A stretch of DNA of 64,000 nucleotides. It comes from Bacteroides finegoldii DSM 17565. GTDB lineage: Bacteria > Bacteroidota > Bacteroidia > Bacteroidales > Bacteroidaceae. The notes below the pieces were generated by a model that was given only the letters and a program-made list of their open reading frames with translations, ran no database searches and was not told where the DNA came from. Position numbers and translations under genes: made by a program. How positions within the stretch are numbered: the stretch's first letter is position 1; each line of letters starts with the position of its first letter. Positions 52,324-59,980 of the stretch are shown piece after piece. The stretch lies in NCBI RefSeq assembly GCF_000156195.1, contig NZ_GG688323.1, forward strand, positions 20,463 to 84,462, given 5' to 3'.

Positions 52324-54531
52324 TTATAAATGATAGGTAACAATTCTTTCTTCGGGTGAATCAATCCAGAGACGCCATACTCCTTCCGATACTTTCTCCG
52401 GTGTTCCGATATTTGCTTTGGGTGGACGATGACTATTGATCGTCAAATACCCTTCCCCTTCTGTAGCTTTCACTTTCATCGTTTTGCCATTCATATAGAC
52501 ATGGATATCGCCATTCGGAGTGGGTACAGTACCCTCCATCCATTTCAGTCCTCCCAATACAGGAGCAATAGCAAACTCCTTATACCCTTCTTTCACAGGT
52601 TTCACACCCAAACAATATTTGCCGAGCAAATAGATAGGACTTGCTCCCCAGGCATGACATAGACTCTTGCCGTATGGACGGCCGTACATGGCAAGATGTT
52701 GTGTTCCGGTTTCTTCAGGGCTGTATTTTTCCCAGAAAGAGGTAGCACCCTCCTTCAACATACCACCCCAGTAAGCTTTCATTTCCTTCATGACAGCCTC
52801 CTGTTCACCCAAAGCACAAAGAGCTTCCAATTCATAAAAACGCATATAAGGTGTTGTGATTTTTAGAATGCTGTCATTCAAAAGAACAGACTTCTTGATG
52901 GCTTGCTGCTTATCTGCGTTCAGATACTGGAAGAATACAGAAAACATATTGGCATAACGCGTCACAGCATCACTTTGCCGACCATTCACACGATTATGTA
53001 CAAATGCCTGTTTCTGATTGTTCCAGAAAGTAGGTTCTAACTTTGCTTTCAGAGCAGCGGCCAGCTTCTCATACTTCTGCTTCTCAATCTCATCCCCAAC
53101 TAAATCAGCACACAAAGCCATTGTTTCCAGACTTCTGCAAAATAAAACCTGCTCAAAAGAAAGTTCTCCTTTTTTATCCAGATAGCCGTCCGCCCAGTCC
53201 ACAAATACCCAGTCACCGGTCATACCTTCCACCATGCCATTTTTATTTGTACGTCCCAATACATAATCCATCATCGTTTGCATACGTGGATACAGTTGGT
53301 TGACAAAGTGGCGGTCGCCACTATACATATAATAATCATATACACTAAGAAACCAATAGAAAGTATAGTCCATAATCGTATTGCTATGGCTGGTCACAGG
53401 ATCTTTGCCACGAAGCAGCCAGATTGTACGTTTCACGGATTCACTATCGAAGAAAAGATAATAATTCATCAGATAACTTTGAATAGCATCACCACTCCAT
53501 ACCCAGCGGTCGCGTTTGATACCGTCAATAAAGAACTCGCGGGTAGTGAGATGCATGGTATAGGCCCCCACTTCCCAAATACGGTTCAATTCTTCATCAT
53601 TGCAACGGAAACTTCCACGATACTCTTCAGGAAGATATTCATATTGCATGGATACTTCTCCTATTTGTACACCCGGTTCGTGGGTAACGTAGACATATCG
53701 AAAAGCTTTACTGTTCTCCAACGTATATTCGTTATCAGAACTATTTAAGGGAGAAGTGCTGCGGATGGCGAGGTTAGTCATTTGTCCCGGCTCTAACAAC
53801 AGTTTGTCCAAAGTTTCGCAATATGCTTTATCTTTTGCTTCTTCCGGGCTTTCACCATAATAAATTTCTATTTTTCCTTTTCCGGAAAGATTTTTCAATG
53901 TGATGAATCCGAATGTTTCTTTTCCAAAATCATAAAGGATACCTCCTTCGGACTGTTCTGACTTCGTAACAGGTTGCTGCGGTTCACGCATCAGACTGAA
54001 TTGGGAAGGACGTTGGGTAGCTCCGTCAAAGTTCCAGCATCCGGCATCCATATAGATAGTGGCAGATGTGTCACTGGCTTTTCCGCTCTCGTCAATCCAT
54101 TCTTTATCTTCGTAAGTCACACGCCAGGAAGAGTCTGAATTCACTGTTTTTCCCTTCACATAAATTGTGGGAGGAGTAGCCTGATTCCAGACTTTAATGT
54201 TCAGATTATGTTTTCCGGCCGGAAGCAACATGGTTTCCGGCATACCGAACTGGAGCTTTCCATCCAGTTTGACGTTGTACTTTCCTTCGGCAGCAATAAA
54301 GATTTCTTCCGGCTCGGAAAGATTCAGTTGCTTGCTGAATTCTACGACAACATAATGGCTGTCCGTTTTCCAAAAAGGAGGGAAAAATGCACCTCGTTCC
54401 GTACGACGGTTATTCATTTGATTTCCCAACCAGATTTCGTAGTCTCCCGGATACCATATCCAAGTCTGGGCAAATGTGCTGCTTGCCAAAGACAAGGCAC
54501 TAAGCAATATCATATATTTCTTTTTCATTTT
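52324..54531 (-). CDS. GH78 family alpha-L-rhamnosidase
   Basis: About 735 residues from the ATG at 54531 (MKKKYMILLSALSLASSTFAQ, signal peptide); the ATG at 54549 adds six residues before it. N-terminal beta-sandwich domains (ILYDFGKETFGFITLKNLSGKGKIEIYYGES) lead to the (alpha/alpha)6 barrel with the GH78 signature DGIKRDRWVWSGDAIQSY, in which Asp348 follows Gly. The likely acid Glu lies in LKEGATSFWEKYSPEE, and a C-terminal beta-sandwich begins KCLGVKPVKEGYKEFAIAPVLGGL. It inverts at alpha-L-rhamnose. I recall BT1001 as acting on RG-II side chain rhamnose. It is last in the GH127-GH141-GH78 operon, after a 22-bp repeat array. Confidence 0.92.
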   Translation of the reverse strand, partial: KMKKKYMILLSALSLASSTFAQTWIWYPGDYEIWLGNQMNNRRTERGAFFPPFWKTDSHYVVVEFSKQLNLSEPEEIFIAAEGKYNVKLDGKLQFGMPETMLLPAGKHNLNIKVWNQATPPTIYVKGKTVNSDSSWRVTYEDKEWIDESGKASDTSATIYMDAGCWNFDGATQRPSQFSLMREPQQPVTKSEQSEGGILYDFGKETFGFITLKNLSGKGKIEIYYGESPEEAKDKAYCETLDKLLLEPGQMTNLAIRSTSPLNSSDNEYTLENSKAFRYVYVTHEPGVQIGEVSMQYEYLPEEYRGSFRCNDEELNRIWEVGAYTMHLTTREFFIDGIKRDRWVWSGDAIQSYLMNYYLFFDSESVKRTIWLLRGKDPVTSHSNTIMDYTFYWFLSVYDYYMYSGDRHFVNQLYPRMQTMMDYVLGRTNKNGMVEGMTGDWVFVDWADGYLDKKGELSFEQVLFCRSLETMALCADLVGDEIEKQKYEKLAAALKAKLEPTFWNNQKQAFVHNRVNGRQSDAVTRYANMFSVFFQYLNADKQQAIKKSVLLNDSILKITTPYMRFYELEALCALGEQEAVMKEMKAYWGGMLKEGATSFWEKYSPEETGTQHLAMYGRPYGKSLCHAWGASPIYLLGKYCLGVKPVKEGYKEFAIAPVLGGLKWMEGTVPTPNGDIHVYMNGKTMKVKATEGEGYLTINSHRPPKANIGTPEKVSEGVWRLWIDSPEERIVTYHL

Positions 54532-54567
54532 TCTTTCTATTACTAACAAACTGAATCATAAGAAATA

Positions 54568-54659
54568 ATTCGTTCCACAGTGGTTGACGTTTAGTTCCAC
54601 ATCTGTTTCCCTTTAGTTCTACAATTGTTTTCCTTTAGTTCCATATCTGTGGAACGAAT
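54568..54659. repeat. Four 22-bp tandem units bounded by a 13-bp inverted repeat
   Basis: Units begin at 54568, 54590, 54612 and 54634 with an exact 22-base period. All share GTTC(C/T)A, and three begin TTTAGTTC. The ends form a perfect inverted repeat, ATTCGTTCCACAG (54568-54580) and its complement (54647-54659). The array fills most of the gap between GH141 and GH78 inside one operon. Confidence 0.7.
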
Positions 54660-54690
54660 CACGTATTACAGTTAAATGACTTGTCAATAC

Positions 54691-56586
54691 CTACTGAATA
54701 TTTAGTAAATCCTTATATCCTGCTTCCAGTCCTGCACGTTCACGAATAACACTATCCACTTTCGGGCCATTGTTTTCCCATACATTTCCCGGACCATTGG
54801 CATTTTGCAGATACTTCTCTCCTTCTGTCCAATTATCACGTACAGTAATAAAGGAAGAACCTTCATCCGTATAAAGATAGAACCAGTGATTAGGATCGTG
54901 TACATACCCCGGCTTATAAATACTATGCACGCAATTCTCCGTTACATAACTTTTCGGCTGCGAACCGAGTGTGTAAATACCTGCCACATCATACATGTGT
55001 TTCGCATAATGATGAATCAGATTGGCATGTACTCTGTTATTACGCATACAATTCACAGTTTGCGTCCATCCCCAACCAAGGCTGATGCCACTATAAGGCA
55101 CTTCACTGATTTCATTATGCTCGATATTGACGTCCCCTACATATCCCGCAGCAATGGCAAGACATCCCCAATCTTCATTGCCTATTTCCGTGAAATAGCA
55201 GTTATTGATTTGTTGCTGTGTGCATACTTCCCGACGATCAGCAGGATCGTATGGCAAATGCGTTTCATGGGCAGCCGGAGAAAAACTGCCGACTAACAGA
55301 CCATTTCCGGCAATATCGCGGAAGAGACAGCCACGAACAACACCGCCTTGCACCGCTTCTTCATAATCCAATCCGGTTGAGCCTAAATGCTCGAATCGGC
55401 AACGTTCGAAATCAATCTGCCTTGCAGCAACCACACGAACAGCAGCTGCGGGACGTCCCAACCATCCTTGGTTATCCAACGGATGATTCAAGTAGTTCCG
55501 TTGCATTTTCGGATCAATCCGGTAACCATCTGTCAGATACATACCTGCCTGAAGAGGTACATGTCCTTTTTCTGACGGACGCATCCACGTAGTATAGGAA
55601 AAAGTAATTTTCTCAAAACGAATATGACACACAGGACGATCCAAAGTTCCTTCCACCCGTACTAATGTCTCAACAGCAGGCACGATCACTTCCGCCTCCT
55701 GCATCTTCTCTCCTTCCCGTGGATAATAATATACTTTACGGGCATCTATATCATGATACCATTCTCCGGGTACATCCTGCAATTCGCGGGCATTTGTCAG
55801 ATAGAAAGCAGAATTATGTCCGTCCGTCGTCACCATCGGACGCGGCCAGGGATGCTCAAACTGAATCCGGCTTTCCGGTTGATGAAAACGTATTGCCACG
55901 CTATCTCCCTGCACTTCAACTGAACGAATCCGAAGATTGGCAACACACCACATCTGATGTAATACCATCTCGGCATATTTAGTTTTCAAATTCCCTTTAT
56001 TATCAATAAGTCTGCGAATGGAAACTGCAGGTACATAAAGAATTTCATTCTTCTCATCCACACTGCAAATGCGATTCATCTTTTCGAAATCCTCCACATC
56101 ACGGGCACGAACTGCCTTTTTTCCATTCACCCACAACTGGCGGAAATCCAATGGACGTCCATTAAATACCGGTACATCTGCTACCCAGAGCTTTCCTTGT
56201 TTCTTCCAATTCTTGATACGGACTCCCCCACTCAACACCGCCTTTTCATCGGCTGCCGAACGGATCACAGTCTTTTCATTGATCGCCGAACGGATCACAG
56301 TCGGGGATTCCTTTGTCCCACTATCTTCCGGACGAATAAAAACCGGCTCATACAGAGCGTACGTTCCCCCTTCCATATAAACAGTGATTCCTCCCTGCAT
56401 ACGGTCATCTCCCGTCCTCCGCCATTCACGTGCCTGCCGTAAAGCAGCAGTCAGCGTTGCTTTGGGAGACTGGCGGGTTCCATCATTAAAGTCATTACCT
56501 TTGGGAGAAACCCATATCTCACCGGACCATAACCAATGACTACACAAAATACATATAGCCGTTAAAAATAACTTTCTCATCCTCAT
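54691..56586 (-). CDS. GH141 family alpha-L-fucosidase
   Basis: A 631-residue secreted protein (signal ICILCSHWLWSGEIWVSP; starts at 56586 or the second ATG at 56580 are equivalent). It is a right-handed beta-helix, unusual for a glycosidase. It opens with WVSPKGNDFNDGTRQSPKAT and continues with repeating IRFEKITFSYT, IDFERCRFEHLGSTGLDYE and INNCYFTEIGNEDWGCLA coils; the catalytic acids are expected among the Asp/Glu of these last coils. I recall BT1002 as the founding GH141, an alpha-L-fucosidase of RG-II side chain A. A 30-bp tandem duplication at 56243-56302 adds ten residues near position 100. It is the second gene of the operon, 43 bases after GH127. Confidence 0.9.
   Translation of the reverse strand: MRMRKLFLTAICILCSHWLWSGEIWVSPKGNDFNDGTRQSPKATLTAALRQAREWRRTGDDRMQGGITVYMEGGTYALYEPVFIRPEDSGTKESPTVIRSAINEKTVIRSAADEKAVLSGGVRIKNWKKQGKLWVADVPVFNGRPLDFRQLWVNGKKAVRARDVEDFEKMNRICSVDEKNEILYVPAVSIRRLIDNKGNLKTKYAEMVLHQMWCVANLRIRSVEVQGDSVAIRFHQPESRIQFEHPWPRPMVTTDGHNSAFYLTNARELQDVPGEWYHDIDARKVYYYPREGEKMQEAEVIVPAVETLVRVEGTLDRPVCHIRFEKITFSYTTWMRPSEKGHVPLQAGMYLTDGYRIDPKMQRNYLNHPLDNQGWLGRPAAAVRVVAARQIDFERCRFEHLGSTGLDYEEAVQGGVVRGCLFRDIAGNGLLVGSFSPAAHETHLPYDPADRREVCTQQQINNCYFTEIGNEDWGCLAIAAGYVGDVNIEHNEISEVPYSGISLGWGWTQTVNCMRNNRVHANLIHHYAKHMYDVAGIYTLGSQPKSYVTENCVHSIYKPGYVHDPNHWFYLYTDEGSSFITVRDNWTEGEKYLQNANGPGNVWENNGPKVDSVIRERAGLEAGYKDLLNIQ
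56243..56302 (-). repeat. 30-bp in-frame tandem duplication inside GH141
   Basis: Two adjacent 30-base copies (56243-56272 and 56273-56302) differ at four positions or so and encode TVIRSAINEK and TVIRSAADEK. The phase is kept, so the protein gains ten residues in an early coil of the beta-helix. Confidence 0.8.
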
Positions 56587-56628
56587 TTCTTTATTTTTCC
56601 TCCTGATTTCTTCATTTCTGTATCATGA

Positions 56629-58731
56629 TTATCTGGCAAGAGGCATCCATACGGTCATCTCTCCTTTTCCTCTATTTCCCCAGGCATAATAAGGAATCAA
56701 ACGAATATCCACCGTTTTCTCTGTCTGAACCACCGGACGATAAAGTACTCCTTCCCAAGAAATTGCAGGTGCCAGACGCGCTTTACCTTCGAGCGCTACA
56801 ATCGGACTACCCTCAATCGTGATTTTCTTCGGAGTCAATTTTATATCAGCAGGAATCAATACATTATCAATCTTTTCCCCGTTTGCAATATCCATACTTT
56901 CCAGGCAATAAACCAACGGTCCGCGCTTCACGACCACCTGATTACGAATCTCCTCTGCCAACGGATGAGCTTCGAGCAAACGCACAGGCATATCCATCAC
57001 TAACTCCACTACATCCCCCTTCTTCCATGCACGATTTACTTCCGCATACGAATTTGCCTTCGCATTGACTTGCAACGGCTGTCCATTCACCCTAAGCGTA
57101 GCCTTTTCACACCATTCAGGGATGCGTAAGAAGAGCGAGAAAGTACCTGCCTTACGAGGAACTTTATCCAACGTTACACGTATATTTCCATCCCAAGGAT
57201 AATCCGTTTCCTGCGTCAGAGCTACTTCTCCCTTCTCTTTCCAAGTCGTTGTCAATGTATTTGCCCCATACAAATTGCAATAAATCCCTTCCGGGCTCAA
57301 TGTATATGCATAGTTTTGTGCCTGACACAGCGTACGCAATGTGTTCGGAGGACAGCAGAAACAACTGATATATTCTGTCCGTTCCTTCGGCCAGCGAAGC
57401 GTGTAAGGAAGATCGGCACTGATACGAAGCGGATTCGTGTAGAAATACTTCTTTCCATCCAGACTAATACCGCTCAATACACTATTATAAAGACAAGTCT
57501 CCACAAGATCGGCATATTTCGCATCCCCTGTCACTTCTAGCATCCGCCAGTTGAACAACATATTACCGATATTGGCACACGTTTCATTGTGAGCAGTACT
57601 ATTCGGCAACTGATAGGGACGTCCATAACTCTGATGCACTTTCTGAATACTATCCGGCTCATAACACGTTCCATCAGGCGATGTACCATCATAAAGAGCG
57701 CCGCAAGCACCGGTCACGTACATTTTCCGGGTCACGATATCATTCCAGATACTAGTCAGGTTCTTCATTAATTGCTGCTCACCGGTTTCTGCATATACAT
57801 CCGCTACTCCGGCATACAGATAGTTGGCACGTACCGCATGTCCCATCGCACGATATTGATCGCGGAAAGGAATACGGTCCTGATTATCGTCCGTACCATT
57901 CTCTACCATACCACGGATATCAATCAGATTCTTTGAAAGTTCCAGATAACGGGGATTTCCGGTAGCCCGGTACATTTCGACTACCCCCATATAATGAGAG
58001 GGACAAATAGCATTGCGAGCCAGTTCGGCAGAAGCCGTTTCATAAAAATAACAGAGGAAATCCGTTGCTTTCACAGCAGCATCGAAAAGAGTAGTCTTTC
58101 CGGTAGCACGACGATGCACGATACCCGCCATCATCAAGTGTCCCAGATTATAAGTCTCAAAGTTCAGCCGATTGGCAAAAGCTCCTTTTTCATTCTCATC
58201 ACCTACTTTCGTTCCAATGACCGTCTGTTTATACTGATCACCCAATGCTGTTGTATGGGAATCAATCCCTTTATTCAGTTCTTCGATAATAACAGGCGTA
58301 TGTATATAACCGTCTGCACGTTGGGCTTTTACAACACAAGTAATAAAGTTATCCATTAACTTGTCCAACTCCGGATCTTTATTAACTGCATAGACAGAAG
58401 CCACTCCTTCCATCCACTTATACATATCTCCGTCATGGAATGGAGGTCCCCAATGCTCTCCTTTGCATACTCCGGCAGCAATCTCAAAATTACGGAAACC
58501 GTGAGAGATCTCCGGCGTGTTCCAAGTGTTCCACATACTTTGCAGGGAAGTCTGGCTAAATACCTGAAAGCGATCTCTCCAGAATCCATCCGTCCAATGT
58601 ACGGCGCCGATTCCGGTATTCACCATCTTCGCAAAACGGCTCTGACTCATATCCGTCAATCCATTGCTTTGCGCAAGTGCTCCCGTAACGGAGGCGGAAG
58701 CTAAAAGAAGTAACAGTTTTATCTGTTTCAT
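56629..58731 (-). CDS. GH127 family hydrolase (probably the aceric acid hydrolase of RG-II)
   Basis: A 700-residue secreted protein (signal LLLLASASVTGALAQ). An (alpha/alpha)6 barrel runs from about 60 to 480 (WGPPFHDGDMYKWMEGVASVYAV, GHAVRANYLYAGVADVYAETGE), followed by beta-sandwich domains. The zinc-site cysteine cluster of GH127, CFCCPPN with Cys457, Cys459 and Cys460, is intact, as expected for the cysteine-based retaining mechanism known for beta-L-arabinofuranosidases of this family. I recall BT1003 as acting on the 3-C-carboxy-5-deoxy-L-xylose (aceric acid) of side chain B. It leads the GH127-GH141-GH78 operon behind operator D. Confidence 0.9.
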   Translation of the reverse strand: MKQIKLLLLLASASVTGALAQSNGLTDMSQSRFAKMVNTGIGAVHWTDGFWRDRFQVFSQTSLQSMWNTWNTPEISHGFRNFEIAAGVCKGEHWGPPFHDGDMYKWMEGVASVYAVNKDPELDKLMDNFITCVVKAQRADGYIHTPVIIEELNKGIDSHTTALGDQYKQTVIGTKVGDENEKGAFANRLNFETYNLGHLMMAGIVHRRATGKTTLFDAAVKATDFLCYFYETASAELARNAICPSHYMGVVEMYRATGNPRYLELSKNLIDIRGMVENGTDDNQDRIPFRDQYRAMGHAVRANYLYAGVADVYAETGEQQLMKNLTSIWNDIVTRKMYVTGACGALYDGTSPDGTCYEPDSIQKVHQSYGRPYQLPNSTAHNETCANIGNMLFNWRMLEVTGDAKYADLVETCLYNSVLSGISLDGKKYFYTNPLRISADLPYTLRWPKERTEYISCFCCPPNTLRTLCQAQNYAYTLSPEGIYCNLYGANTLTTTWKEKGEVALTQETDYPWDGNIRVTLDKVPRKAGTFSLFLRIPEWCEKATLRVNGQPLQVNAKANSYAEVNRAWKKGDVVELVMDMPVRLLEAHPLAEEIRNQVVVKRGPLVYCLESMDIANGEKIDNVLIPADIKLTPKKITIEGSPIVALEGKARLAPAISWEGVLYRPVVQTEKTVDIRLIPYYAWGNRGKGEMTVWMPLAR

Positions 58732-58773
58732 TAATATGGATAATTTAAAATTTACACAATATCTTTATAAAAA

Positions 58774-58797
58774 GACGCAATTATCCGTATTTTGTAC
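58774..58797 (-). promoter_or_regulatory. RG-II operator-like element, site D (GH127 operon)
   Basis: GTAC (58797-58794), 16 bases beginning AAAATAC, then CGTC (58777-58774), preceded by TTGA and followed by TTTTT. It ends 42 bases before the GH127 ATG. Confidence 0.75.
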
Positions 58798-58878
58798 TCA
58801 ATAAAACAAAAAAACGAAGCCCCTATTTCGGTACGCCCTGCAAGTCCAAATACAGGCATATAGCCATTTATTTCACTG

Positions 58879-58926
58879 AAAAATAATAAAAAGTGCCACC
58901 CCTCGTTTTGCGTGAATGACACTTTT
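58879..58926 (-). terminator. Intrinsic terminator of the ogt-like gene
   Basis: On the minus strand AAAAGTGTCA pairs with TGGCACTTTT (one T-G wobble) and runs into TATTATTTTT. It lies about 20 bases after the stop codon at 58947 and isolates the gene from the GH127 operon. Confidence 0.7.
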
Positions 58927-58946
58927 CGTGATTTTGTATATTAAAT

Positions 58947-59474
58947 CTACCATAAACCGAGCCCCATCGTTTTAGAACATTCCAACTCCAATAATCCTTT
59001 TTTCGCATCGAGACCACCTCCGTACCCCGTAAGTTTATGATTGCTGCCGATTACCCGATGGCAGGGAACAAAGATAGAGATAGGATTGGTGGCATTGGCC
59101 GATGCAACTGCACGCACAGCCTTCGGGTTATGGATGCGGCGGGCAAGCTCGCCATAAGATATGGTCGTTCCATAGGGTATTTTCATCAGTTCTTCCCATA
59201 CAGTGCACTGAAATTCAGAGCCGGTAAAGACAACAGGAATGTCGAATATCTTACGGTGTCCGGCAAAGTATTCTTCGAGTTCCCCGATTGCCCGTTCGAT
59301 GATGTCGGAAGTCCCCTCTTCGTACTTCGCATTCAGATGTCGCTGTATGCGGCGGTCTATCGTACCTCGCCGTTTCTCCACCGCCCAGTCGCAAATACAC
59401 AGCTTATCTCCGTAAGAACCGACAAGCATCTCGCCCACAGGCGATTGATATCGTGTAATCTTTATAGTTTCCAT
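58947..59474 (-). CDS. ogt: Methylated-DNA--protein-cysteine methyltransferase
   Basis: A 175-residue suicide DNA-repair protein that transfers alkyl groups from O6-alkylguanine to its own cysteine. The active site PCHRVI contains Cys138, preceded by SANATNPISIFV, and the DNA-binding helix-turn-helix has the arginine finger region YGELARRIHNPKAVRAVASA. The C-terminal GGLDAKKGLLELE is typical. The N-terminal domain is short. It is a single gene with its own terminator, set between RG-II operons and unrelated to glycan metabolism. Confidence 0.92.
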   Translation of the reverse strand: METIKITRYQSPVGEMLVGSYGDKLCICDWAVEKRRGTIDRRIQRHLNAKYEEGTSDIIERAIGELEEYFAGHRKIFDIPVVFTGSEFQCTVWEELMKIPYGTTISYGELARRIHNPKAVRAVASANATNPISIFVPCHRVIGSNHKLTGYGGGLDAKKGLLELECSKTMGLGLW

Positions 59475-59569
59475 ATTGTTCTTTTCTTCTTCAAATTTAA
59501 AAAATATTGCTCACATTCTTTACTTCCCTTGTGATGTACTTCTTACTTGGAGTAACGGTTTGTGCTAAC

Positions 59570-59590
59570 ATTTCCGTTCGCAACGGAAAT
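59570..59590. repeat. Hairpin-forming palindrome upstream of the ogt-like gene
   Basis: ATTTCCGTT, three bases (CGC), then AACGGAAAT, a perfect 9-bp stem. It lies about 95 bases from the ogt ATG and 100 bases before the hydrolase relic. It may be a leftover terminator or an operator. The rest of 59475-59688 shows nothing more. Confidence 0.5.
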
Positions 59591-59688
59591 GATTAATGAT
59601 TTTACTGACAAATATAGGAAAGTATATTTCAAATGACAAGAAAATACAGAGGATATGACAGTCTCCTTTCAAACTATTATCAAGTAAT

Positions 59689-59904
59689 TTGTTTATGGAA
59701 AAAACGATCGTTCCAAGTGCCACGCAATGGACATCAGCAACGGATATGAATAACCGGATTATCTATTTCCGAACGATGTACAACAGTACGATCCGCAGCA
59801 TTGATTTGCGCTCTATTGATTTTTCCAAAGTGCATTATCGGGCTGTTCCAATGGATACCGTCAGGCAGCAGCCGATTGAAAAGATAAAAATAATGTCCGA
59901 GTAA
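59689..59904 (+). pseudogene. C-terminal relic of a choloylglycine hydrolase/penicillin amidase family protein
   Basis: A short frame whose residues from about 8 on read VPSATQWTSATDMNNRI, then YFRTMYNSTIRSIDLRSIDFSK. This is the pattern of the last strand pair and tail of bile-salt-hydrolase-like (Ntn) enzymes, where TQWT or TRWR is followed by D-x-x-N and Y(Y/F)xRTxxNxxIRxIDL. A whole enzyme has about 330-360 residues and begins with the catalytic Cys after a signal peptide. Nothing matching the remaining 280 residues is present in any frame upstream, so this looks like the end of a deleted gene. The homology is by eye. A genuine 71-residue protein is the alternative. Confidence 0.55.
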
Positions 59905-59929
59905 TTATATTCTTTTAGCGACTTATTGG

Positions 59930-59953
59930 GTACAAAAAGTCCGTTCAACCGTC
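59930..59953 (+). promoter_or_regulatory. RG-II operator-like element, site E (GH95 operon)
   Basis: GTAC (59930-59933), 16 bases beginning AAAAAGTCC, then CGTC (59950-59953), preceded by TTGG and followed by CTTTT. It ends 27 bases before the ATG at 59981. This is the only plus-strand copy, and its gene is also on the plus strand, so orientation is kept. Confidence 0.75.
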
Positions 59954-59980
59954 CTTTTATAAAAGTATAAAAGACGTTAG

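Noticed and set aside
54568..54659. CRISPR array
   Set aside because: Units are directly adjacent with a 22-base period and no spacers, and there are no cas genes in the window.
59930..59953. The GTAC element as an ordinary -33/-7 promoter
   Set aside because: It has no TTTG or TAnnTTTG at usual spacing, and the constant 16-base gap across six unrelated leaders fits a regulator site better.
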